DNA from: Candidatus Krumholzibacteriota bacterium
GTDB taxonomy: Bacteria; Krumholzibacteriota; Krumholzibacteriia; JAJRXK01
Assembly: GCA_029262065.1 (NCBI GenBank)
Contig: JAJDAC010000027.1
Coordinates: forward strand, 372,001-436,000
Length of the DNA: 64,000 nucleotides
Reading direction: 5' to 3'
The translations under genes were made by a program, and so were the position numbers. This document shows, in pieces, positions 42,507-49,495 of the stretch (its first letter is position 1; every line of letters starts with the position of its first letter). Below the pieces are notes generated by a model, which saw only the letters and a list, made by a program, of their open reading frames with translations, was not told the DNA's origin and did not search any database.

Positions 42507-45182
42507 ATGGGAACTAAGTACCGAGCCAATCAATCGGCCTTCTTGATCTCGATTTTCATTGTCGTTTTGGGCCTTCTCGTGCAGGCCCTGCCCAGCCAGG
42601 GCAGGCCGCCCATTCGACGCGATTTCTTCGATGTATATCCGTCGGCGGAAACGACGCGCCTGGGAGAACTACCCAGTAATGCCTCGCACTGTGGTGCGTG
42701 TCATTTCGACTTCGATGGAGGTGGCGCCAGGAATCCGTACGGTCTCGCCGTCGAGATTTCGATCAACTCGGGGCAACACGCTACCCGTGAGTTGGCGATT
42801 GCGGCCGTGGAGAATGACGATTCAGACAACGACGGCCAGTCGAACCTGGTCGAAATCACGGACACCATCAACTTCAACAACACTCCCACCTTTCCCGGGC
42901 TCACCGCTTCCAACCTGCCATCGGTTTCGAATGTCAACGTTACCGAGCTTCAAGGCTATCTGACGCCTGAGGGTGGGAGCGATACAACCCCGCCGGTCGT
43001 TACCGTAACCGGCCTTTCAGGCCCGGTGGCGCCGGGGACCACGCAGACCGTTCAGTGGACCGCAGTTGATCCCAGCGGTATCTCGCATGTCGATATCTAC
43101 CTTTCCGACGACAGCGGATCGAACTTCAAGCAAGTGGCGCAACTCGAGCCCGATGACGGCATGTACGACTGGTTCGTGCCCAACCTTCCGGGCACGCAGA
43201 ACGTGCTGCGAGTCGCCGCTCGCGACAACGCTGGCAACTACGGAAGCGGCGACAGTCCCGGTACGTTTGAGGTTTCAGCCGTCACTACCGGTCGTGTGCC
43301 TACCTCGCTGCGTGACTTCGACCTTCCCGGATCGCAACCTTTCTTCGGTGCTGTCCTGGCCGATCCTGACCAGTCGTGCGTGACTTGCCACGGCAACTAC
43401 GATTCGGTCGTGGAGCCCTGGTACAACTGGAAGGGCAGCATGATGGGACAGGCCATGCGTGACCCGGTGTTCCTGGCCACGTTGGCCGTGGCCGAGCAGG
43501 ACGCCCCCGCAGTGGGTGACATGTGCCTGCGCTGTCACACACCCGGCGGATGGCTGGAGGGACGTTCGGTCGACACATTGGGCGGACAACTGACGGCCAA
43601 GGACCGTCAGGGCGTGCAATGCGACTTCTGCCATCGCCTGGTCGATCCTATATATACACCGGGTGTGAGTCCCGCCGAGGATGTGGCCGTGCTCGCGGCA
43701 CTGGACAACGTTCCGCCCGCGTATGCGAACGGAGAATTCGTGGCCGACCCCAGTCCGTTGCGGCGTGGACCCTACGCCGACGCTCAGGCCAGCCACCAAT
43801 TCCTGGAATCACCGTTTCACCGTGAGTCGGACCTTTGTGGTACGTGCCACGATGTGAGCAACCCCGTGTTCGTTCCCGATGGAATGGGCGGGTACGTGCC
43901 GCAGGCGCTGGACGAGAAGCATCCGGACGGTCATCCCCAGAACATGTTCCCCGTGGAGCGCACCTACACCGAGTGGGCCCTCAGCGAGTATGCGGCCATT
44001 GGTGTCTACGCCCCCGAGTTTGCCGGTAGCAAACCAGATGGCATCGTATCGAGCTGCCAGGACTGTCATATGAGTGACACGGTCGGCAAGGGCAGCAACG
44101 TGTCGGGTAGTCCCAATCGAAGCGATTTACCGGCGCACGACCTCACCGGTGGCAACTACTTCGTGGCCGACATCCTGCCCGACTTCTTCCCGAGCGAGGT
44201 TGACGCGGGTCGGCTGGCGGCGGGCAAGCAACGCGCTATCGGCATGCTTCAGAAGGCCGCTGGCCTCACGCTTACGCCAGGGCAAGTAGGACTCAACCCG
44301 TCGGTGACCGTGCGCGTGACGAACGAGACAGGACACAAGCTGCCCACGGGGTACCCCGAGGGTCGACGCATGTGGATCAACGTGAGCGCGTACGACGCCC
44401 AGGCTGCGAAGGTGTACGAGTCGGGTGCGTATGATACGGGTACGGGCGTGTTGACGCATGACCCGGACGCGCGAATCTACGAGATCCACCCCGGCATTTC
44501 GGAAGATCTCGCGCCCGTGGTGGGGCTACCAGCCGGACCCTCGTTCCACTTCGCGCTGAACAATACGGTTCTGTTCGACAACCGCATTCCACCCCGAGGA
44601 TTCGACAACGCCGCGTTTGCCGCCGCAGGGGCGGCGCCGGTGGGACACCCCTATGCAAACGGCGCGCATTGGGATGAGGCATCGTATGTGCTGCCGGCAT
44701 CGGCCACATCGGTGGACGTGACGCTCTACTATCAAAGCACCAGTAAGGAGTACATAGAGTTTCTGCGAGACGAGAACGTGACCAACAGTTGGGGTCAGGA
44801 TCTGTACGACGCGTGGGCCGCACACGGAAAGGCGGCCCCCATCGCCATGGCCACGGAATCGGCTACGGTTTCCGTCGACCCTACCGCGGTGGACACGCCT
44901 GGGTTGATCACGTCTCTCGAGAACAGCCGACCCAACCCGTTCAACGCTTCCACGCGAATCCACTATTCGCTGGCGACCAGCGACTTCGTGAGGGTTCGAA
45001 TCTACGACGCCGCGGGACGCCTGGTCGCCACGCTGGTCGATCGTGAAATGGAACAGGGGCGGCACTGGGTAGATTGGCAGGGTCAGGACTCGCGTGGGCG
45101 CTCAGTGGGATCGGGCACGTACTTCGCCATGCTCGATACCAACGGCGAACGTCTTACTACGCGAATGGTACTGGTCAAATAG
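42507..45182 (+). CDS. Hexahaem c-type cytochrome with FlgD/T9SS-like sorting tail
   Basis: 891 residues with an N-terminal signal anchor (FLISIFIVVLGLLVQALP). Six CxxCH haem motifs: CGACH 62-66, CVTCH 291-295, CLRCH 340-344, CDFCH 372-376, CGTCH 444-448 and CQDCH 517-521. The first sits in a separate N-terminal module; an Ig-like domain (about 160-255) separates it from the five-haem core, which resembles multihaem proteins of the cytochrome c554/NrfB class. A beta domain (about 590-780) and the sorting tail (SRPNPFNASTRIHYSL, VRIYDAAGRLVATLVD) complete it. It lies at the end of the pilin unit; surface electron transfer is a possible role. Confidence 0.87.
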   Translation: MGTKYRANQSAFLISIFIVVLGLLVQALPSQGRPPIRRDFFDVYPSAETTRLGELPSNASHCGACHFDFDGGGARNPYGLAVEISINSGQHATRELAIAAVENDDSDNDGQSNLVEITDTINFNNTPTFPGLTASNLPSVSNVNVTELQGYLTPEGGSDTTPPVVTVTGLSGPVAPGTTQTVQWTAVDPSGISHVDIYLSDDSGSNFKQVAQLEPDDGMYDWFVPNLPGTQNVLRVAARDNAGNYGSGDSPGTFEVSAVTTGRVPTSLRDFDLPGSQPFFGAVLADPDQSCVTCHGNYDSVVEPWYNWKGSMMGQAMRDPVFLATLAVAEQDAPAVGDMCLRCHTPGGWLEGRSVDTLGGQLTAKDRQGVQCDFCHRLVDPIYTPGVSPAEDVAVLAALDNVPPAYANGEFVADPSPLRRGPYADAQASHQFLESPFHRESDLCGTCHDVSNPVFVPDGMGGYVPQALDEKHPDGHPQNMFPVERTYTEWALSEYAAIGVYAPEFAGSKPDGIVSSCQDCHMSDTVGKGSNVSGSPNRSDLPAHDLTGGNYFVADILPDFFPSEVDAGRLAAGKQRAIGMLQKAAGLTLTPGQVGLNPSVTVRVTNETGHKLPTGYPEGRRMWINVSAYDAQAAKVYESGAYDTGTGVLTHDPDARIYEIHPGISEDLAPVVGLPAGPSFHFALNNTVLFDNRIPPRGFDNAAFAAAGAAPVGHPYANGAHWDEASYVLPASATSVDVTLYYQSTSKEYIEFLRDENVTNSWGQDLYDAWAAHGKAAPIAMATESATVSVDPTAVDTPGLITSLENSRPNPFNASTRIHYSLATSDFVRVRIYDAAGRLVATLVDREMEQGRHWVDWQGQDSRGRSVGSGTYFAMLDTNGERLTTRMVLVK

Positions 45183-45188
45183 AACGAA

Positions 45189-45216
45189 AGGCTATGGGAC
45201 CCGGGTCCCATAGCCT
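45189..45216. repeat. Intergenic palindrome, copy 4 (extended to 28 bp)
   Basis: Core ATGGGACCCGGGTCCCAT at 45194-45211, extended by AGGCT/AGCCT to a perfect 28-bp palindrome between the convergent cytochrome and lipoprotein-B genes. It lies 38 bp beyond the stop of lipoprotein B. Confidence 0.8.
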
Positions 45217-45249
45217 CCGTTTGAACGCACATGGGCTTGAACCGGTTCG

Positions 45250-45960
45250 TCAGCTGGCGCTGCGTACCAACTCGTCGACCAACTGCTCACGCTGCAACAG
45301 CGTTTCGTCCGAGGTGCCTCGCACCACCGGAAGGAAAACCCAAAGATCGATAACAACGCTAATGGTGCATCCTGGCGGCGGAACGATCAGAGCGTGGTAA
45401 CAGTAAGTAATAACCACGATGTCGATCGGCCGAACGTCGACTTCGCCTTTGACGATGTCGTCAAACCCAGCCATCGCGGTGGTGGCGATCTCCTCGATCC
45501 GGGCGCCCGACAACGATTCAACTCCGCCATTTTGTGCTACTTCCAACAGGAGTTTGTCCTGGACGCCGACAACCTTCTCGTTGCTGGCGGGCGTCGCCAG
45601 CAGGATCAACAGATTCGATTCGTCGAGTAGCCGCATCAAGTGAGGCCTATCGCCGGCCTCGGTGGCACTCTTCAGTCGACTGAAGAAACCTGGGTCGATC
45701 TCATCGATTCGATCGATCATGGTTTCCTGCGCGGTTCGTAGGTCTTCGCGCTGCGCATCGCTCAATTGTGTTGCGGCCTGCGTAATGCCTTCGGCCACGA
45801 AGCCTCCCTGGGTTGCGGGGCCGTAGCCAAGCATGGTTCCGCGGAAGTAGTCCTTGCCGGAGAGGTCTGCTCTGATTTCGGGCGATACCTGGTCGCTGCC
45901 ACAACCGGATGCGAATACGGCAGCTATTAGAATTAGAGATAGTACGATCTTGTTGGACAT
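45250..45960 (-). CDS. Hypothetical lipoprotein, paralogue B
   Basis: 236 residues, same length and lipobox (FASGC) as paralogue A at 31717-32427. Conserved blocks: DLSGKDYFRG.MLGYGPA, AQETMIDRIDEIDPGFF, LILLATPASNEKVVG, DDI.K.EVDVRPID, VYCYH/TYCYH and the C-terminal GTSDET.LQREQLVD. Most changes are conservative, so both copies are probably under selection. The leader upstream (46080 region) is also shared. It converges on the cytochrome gene. Confidence 0.75.
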   Translation of the reverse strand: MSNKIVLSLILIAAVFASGCGSDQVSPEIRADLSGKDYFRGTMLGYGPATQGGFVAEGITQAATQLSDAQREDLRTAQETMIDRIDEIDPGFFSRLKSATEAGDRPHLMRLLDESNLLILLATPASNEKVVGVQDKLLLEVAQNGGVESLSGARIEEIATTAMAGFDDIVKGEVDVRPIDIVVITYCYHALIVPPPGCTISVVIDLWVFLPVVRGTSDETLLQREQLVDELVRSAS

Positions 45961-46073
45961 CAGTTCTGTTCCTTTGAATGAATGAGTGGCGAAAACAGTT
46001 CTATGCGAGCTCCGGATGAACGGATCTTGGTGCAACGCACTATCTCGGAGGAAGGTGGCGAGAGCGCGATCTG

Positions 46074-46107
46074 GGAATAGGTGCACGCGCGGACCTATTC
46101 CGTGCAC
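46074..46107 (-). promoter_or_regulatory. Interleaved dyads upstream of lipoprotein B
   Basis: Same arrangement as at 32544-32577: GGAATAGG (46074-46081), GTGCACG (46081-46087), CCTATTCC (46094-46101), CGTGCAC (46101-46107). The arms are identical in both copies while the spacer between them differs by two bases. Confidence 0.5.
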
Positions 46108-46153
46108 TCTTGATGGGCGGGTCGCAGCTGTCGACGCGCATGGTGCTGGTGAA
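46101..46153 (+). pseudogene. Relic of a FlgD/T9SS-type sorting tail
   Basis: In frame from 46101 the sequence reads RALLMGGSQLSTRMVLVK, matching the C-terminal strand of the sorting tails here (compare ERLTTRMVLVK at 45180). The expected stop is TAC rather than TAA/TAG, and nothing upstream belongs to such a gene. It looks like the 3' end of a lost surface-protein gene, cut at the dyad element. Confidence 0.5.
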
Positions 46154-46383
46154 GTACGACCGTCTCGATCTGCGGGTGCGGCTTCTGTCACTCCCGATCG
46201 CGGTATCCGCGGTGGCCAATTTTATGGCATACTGTCCGCACGTGGACAAAGGCGGAGGCGCGCTCCAACCGCTGATTCGACCTCCGGGCTTCCATAGGCC
46301 CTGTTCGGCCCTTTGTTCACCGCTGGGTTCCTGTCCACCCCAGCTCACGACAACCAAGACGACAACAAGGAGAAACGACTCAA

Positions 46384-49300
46384 ATGTCGAGAGTGCTTTC
46401 CTGCGCTGCCCTCATACTACTTCTAGGAATCGCGGCTGGCTGCGGCAACGATTCCGCGCCCCTGGATCTTTCCAGCGATAACAACCTCACCACCGATTAC
46501 ACCGGTGGGCTTCCCAATGTTGCCCTCCTGGCCGCAACCCAGGAAGCGATCGACTTCGAATCCCTCTCACCCGGTGAGATCGCCAGCGAGGTGTTCGGAT
46601 CCAACGGCAGTGGTCCGGTGGCCGTGTTCGGGATCAATCCCAGCTTCCCGGCCGAAACCAACGCGGCCGTCATCTTCGACTCGGCCAACCCCAGCGGCGA
46701 AGATCTCGATCTGGGTACGCCCAACCAGGACTTCGGTGGTCCGGGGGTTGGGTCCAGTGGTGGCACTGGCAGCGACTACGAAAACACGTCGCCCCAGGGA
46801 AACATCCTGATCATCGCCGAAGACCTGGTGGATGCCAACGAAGACGAACTGGTCGACGATCCCGATGACGCCGACGTGGCCGGCTCTACCGTCACCTTCG
46901 ACTTTTCGGCCCTGGGTACGGTGACCGTGTTCTCGATGGTCATCATCGATGTGGAAGCCGAAGAAGGCGCCGCGACCGTCATGTTCCTCGACGCCGAGGG
47001 AAACGAGATCGACAACGCCACGTTGCCGCAAGTAGGTGACAACGGCCTGGCCACGACACCCTTTGGTGATGGTGTGGCCAACGTAGCAAAGATGGTCGTG
47101 TCGCTAGGCGGCTCGGGTGCCATCGACGGCATCGTGTTCGAGCCTCAGGCAACCCTGGGCTCCATTGGCGACTTCGTCTGGTGCGACGAAAACAACGACG
47201 GTGTGCAAGATGACGGCGAGCCGGGAATCGAAGGCGCGACCGTGAACCTGAAGTGCGCCGGCGCTGACGGCACACTCGACACCGAAGACGACCTGACCAT
47301 GACGGCCACGACCGATGCGGACGGTGCCTACCTGTTCGACGGCGTTCCCGCCGGCGTCTGCGTGGTGTCGGTGGATCGTGGCAGCGTCGAGGGCAAGATG
47401 CCCGGCGAAAATTGCCCGACTGAGTTGGACGTTGATCTGGCCGAGGGCCAGACCTACCTCGACGCCGACTTCTGCTTCGTGGAGCTTCCGCCCAAGACGG
47501 GATCCATCGGCGATACGGTCTGGTGTGACGAGAACAACGATGGTGTGCAAGACGACGGTGAAGCCGGTATTGCCGGAGTGACCGTCAGTGTTCTTTGCGC
47601 GGGTGAGGACGGAACGTTTGAGACCGATGACGACCTGACGTTCTCGACCACCACCGATGCCGACGGCAAGTACCTGTTCTCGGGCATTCCCATGGGCGTT
47701 TGCGTCGTTTCGGTGGATCCTTCAACCGCCGGCGACAAAGAGCCCGGTGAGAATTGTCCGCTTCGTTTGGAAGTGGATCTGGCCGAAGGCGAGAACTACC
47801 TCGATGCAGATTTCTGCTTCGTGGAGCTGCCGCCCGAACTGGGTAGCATTGGCGACTTCGTCTGGTGTGACCTGAACAACGATGGTGTGCAGGACGACGA
47901 TGAGCCCGGTATCGAAGGCGTGCTCGTCATGCTGAAGTGTGCCGGCGACGACGGCGTGCTCGACACCGAAGACGATATTCGACGCACGACCACGACCGAC
48001 GCCAACGGCAACTATGTGTTCGAAGATCTGCCGGCCGGCGAGTGCTGGGTCGGGCCCGATACCACGACCGCGGGCGACAAGGTCCCTGGCGAGAACTGTC
48101 TCGACGAAGCGGCCGTGTTCCTGGAAGAGGGCGAAGACTACGTCGACGCCGACTTCTGCTTCGTTACGCCCGCTCCTCCGGCCAACAAGATCGGCGATCT
48201 GGTCTGGTGCGATCAGGATGGCGACGGTCAATATGACGATGGCGAGCCCGGCGTCGAAGGCGCCGTGGTGTTGCTTCAGTGTGCCGGCGACGACGAAGAG
48301 CTGAACACCGAAGACGACATTCGTCTTTCCACCGAAACCAATGGTGACGGCATCTACTGCTTCGAGAACCCGCCGTTGGGCAAGTGCCTGGTGATCATCG
48401 ATGTGAATAGCGTCGACGGCAAGGTACCTGGCGAGAACTGCCCGCTGGTGTGGAAGCTGAACGTGGAAGAGGGCGTGGACTATCTCGACAACGACTTCTG
48501 CTTCGTCGAGGAAGATCCGCAACCCGACCCCGGCGTCATCGGCGACACCGTGTGGTGCGATGAGAACAACGACGGGCACTTTGATGATGGCGAACCCGGA
48601 ATCGAAGGCGCGGTCGTGATTCTGCATTGTGCCGGTGCCGACGATCAATTGGGCACCGACGACGATGTGCGCGAACGCACCACCACCGACGAGCGCGGAC
48701 GTTACTTGTTCGAGCGAGTTCCCGCTGGTCGGTGCGTGGTGACGGTCGATGCCGATACCGTGGGTGACAAGGAGCCCAGCGAAAACTGCCCGCGCAAGGT
48801 CACGGTAGATCTGGCGCCCGGTGAAGAGTTCCTGGATGCCGACTTCTGTTTCGTCAACAAGCGTGACGACCAGGAAGGTTGTTCGCACGGATTCTGGAAG
48901 ACACACCTCGATGCCTGGGCCGACACCGGATACGACCCCCACCAAACCGTAGCCAGCGTGTTCGGCGAGGCTGAGGGATACGAAGGCATCGGCGACGCCA
49001 CGTTGCTGGAGGCCCTACGCTTCCACGGTGGGAATGGCGTCTCAGGCGCGGCCCGCAACCTGTTGAAGCAGGCTGTGGCGTCCCTACTGAACGCGGTCGT
49101 CCTGGACTTCCCCTGGAGCGAGTCCGAGGTCATCGACGCCGTGAACGAGTTGCTCGCGTCGGAAGACCGCCACAAGATCCTGCGCTTGGCCGACGAACTT
49201 GATCACGCCAACAACCTCGGCTGCCCGCTGGGCGGCGACGAGGATGAGTGCGACGACAAGGACGGCGACGGTGAGTGCGACGAGGATGAATGCGACGACA

Positions 49301-49416
49301 AGGACGGCGATGGTGAGTGTGACGAGGATGAGTGCGACGACAAGGACGGCGACGGTGAGTGTGACGAGGATGAATGCGACGACACGGCCGGCGATGGTGA
49401 GTGTGACGACGAGTAA
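46384..49416 (+). CDS. SdrD_B-repeat lipoprotein with GFWKTH domain and Asp-rich tail
   Basis: 1010 residues. Lipobox IAAGC (Cys about 20). Residues about 50-255 form a beta-sandwich (TVTFDFSALGTVTVFSMVIIDVEAEEG...). Five tandem SdrD_B-like modules of about 114 residues start at 259, 373, 487, 601 and 717, each IGD.VWCD.NNDGVQDDGEPGIEGA...LD.DFCFVE. A helical domain (about 838-940) starts GCSHGFWKTHLDAW, a module common in secreted proteins. The tail is four copies of a 14-residue Asp/Glu/Cys repeat. Likely an outer-membrane Ca-stiffened stalk. Two CxxC-like cysteines per module may form disulfides. Confidence 0.85.
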   Translation: MSRVLSCAALILLLGIAAGCGNDSAPLDLSSDNNLTTDYTGGLPNVALLAATQEAIDFESLSPGEIASEVFGSNGSGPVAVFGINPSFPAETNAAVIFDSANPSGEDLDLGTPNQDFGGPGVGSSGGTGSDYENTSPQGNILIIAEDLVDANEDELVDDPDDADVAGSTVTFDFSALGTVTVFSMVIIDVEAEEGAATVMFLDAEGNEIDNATLPQVGDNGLATTPFGDGVANVAKMVVSLGGSGAIDGIVFEPQATLGSIGDFVWCDENNDGVQDDGEPGIEGATVNLKCAGADGTLDTEDDLTMTATTDADGAYLFDGVPAGVCVVSVDRGSVEGKMPGENCPTELDVDLAEGQTYLDADFCFVELPPKTGSIGDTVWCDENNDGVQDDGEAGIAGVTVSVLCAGEDGTFETDDDLTFSTTTDADGKYLFSGIPMGVCVVSVDPSTAGDKEPGENCPLRLEVDLAEGENYLDADFCFVELPPELGSIGDFVWCDLNNDGVQDDDEPGIEGVLVMLKCAGDDGVLDTEDDIRRTTTTDANGNYVFEDLPAGECWVGPDTTTAGDKVPGENCLDEAAVFLEEGEDYVDADFCFVTPAPPANKIGDLVWCDQDGDGQYDDGEPGVEGAVVLLQCAGDDEELNTEDDIRLSTETNGDGIYCFENPPLGKCLVIIDVNSVDGKVPGENCPLVWKLNVEEGVDYLDNDFCFVEEDPQPDPGVIGDTVWCDENNDGHFDDGEPGIEGAVVILHCAGADDQLGTDDDVRERTTTDERGRYLFERVPAGRCVVTVDADTVGDKEPSENCPRKVTVDLAPGEEFLDADFCFVNKRDDQEGCSHGFWKTHLDAWADTGYDPHQTVASVFGEAEGYEGIGDATLLEALRFHGGNGVSGAARNLLKQAVASLLNAVVLDFPWSESEVIDAVNELLASEDRHKILRLADELDHANNLGCPLGGDEDECDDKDGDGECDEDECDDKDGDGECDEDECDDKDGDGECDEDECDDTAGDGECDDE
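47158..48861 (+). repeat. Five tandem 342-348 bp coding repeats (SdrD_B modules)
   Basis: Repeat starts are at 47158, 47500, 47842, 48184 and 48532: the first three intervals are exactly 342 bp and the fourth is 348 bp. Copies 1-3 are most alike; copies 4 and 5 are more diverged. Confidence 0.8.
49237..49404 (+). repeat. Four tandem 42-bp repeats encoding an Asp-rich calcium-type motif
   Basis: Each 42-bp unit encodes DEDECDDKDGDGEC; copy 4 has DDTAGDGEC. DKDGDGE is a Ca-binding-loop pattern like thrombospondin type 3 or dockerin repeats. Near-identical units imply recent expansion or conversion. Confidence 0.85.
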
Positions 49417-49442
49417 GCGGCTCTGATTCGCCAACAGAACAG

Positions 49443-49475
49443 AGGGCCCCGTTCTTACGAGCGGGGCCCTTTCTC
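49443..49475 (+). terminator. Rho-independent terminator between convergent genes
   Basis: AGGGCCCCG and CGGGGCCCT form a 9-bp stem with a 10-nt loop, followed by TTCTC. It serves the SdrD_B lipoprotein and may also block read-through from the opposing CHAT gene. Confidence 0.75.
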
Positions 49476-49495
49476 ATAGTGACAGGGCGAACATT

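Noticed and set aside
45250-46110. Lipoprotein duplication considered as an insertion sequence or composite transposon
   Set aside because: No transposase, terminal inverted repeats or target-site duplication can be identified; only the flanking palindrome and dyad are shared.
47722-48945. 407-codon minus-strand frame across the SdrD_B repeats
   Set aside because: Antisense of the tandem repeat; periodic because the coding strand is periodic.
49237-49404. Regular short repeats considered as a CRISPR array
   Set aside because: Repeats are directly adjacent with no unique spacers, lie in frame in a coding sequence, and no cas genes are nearby.
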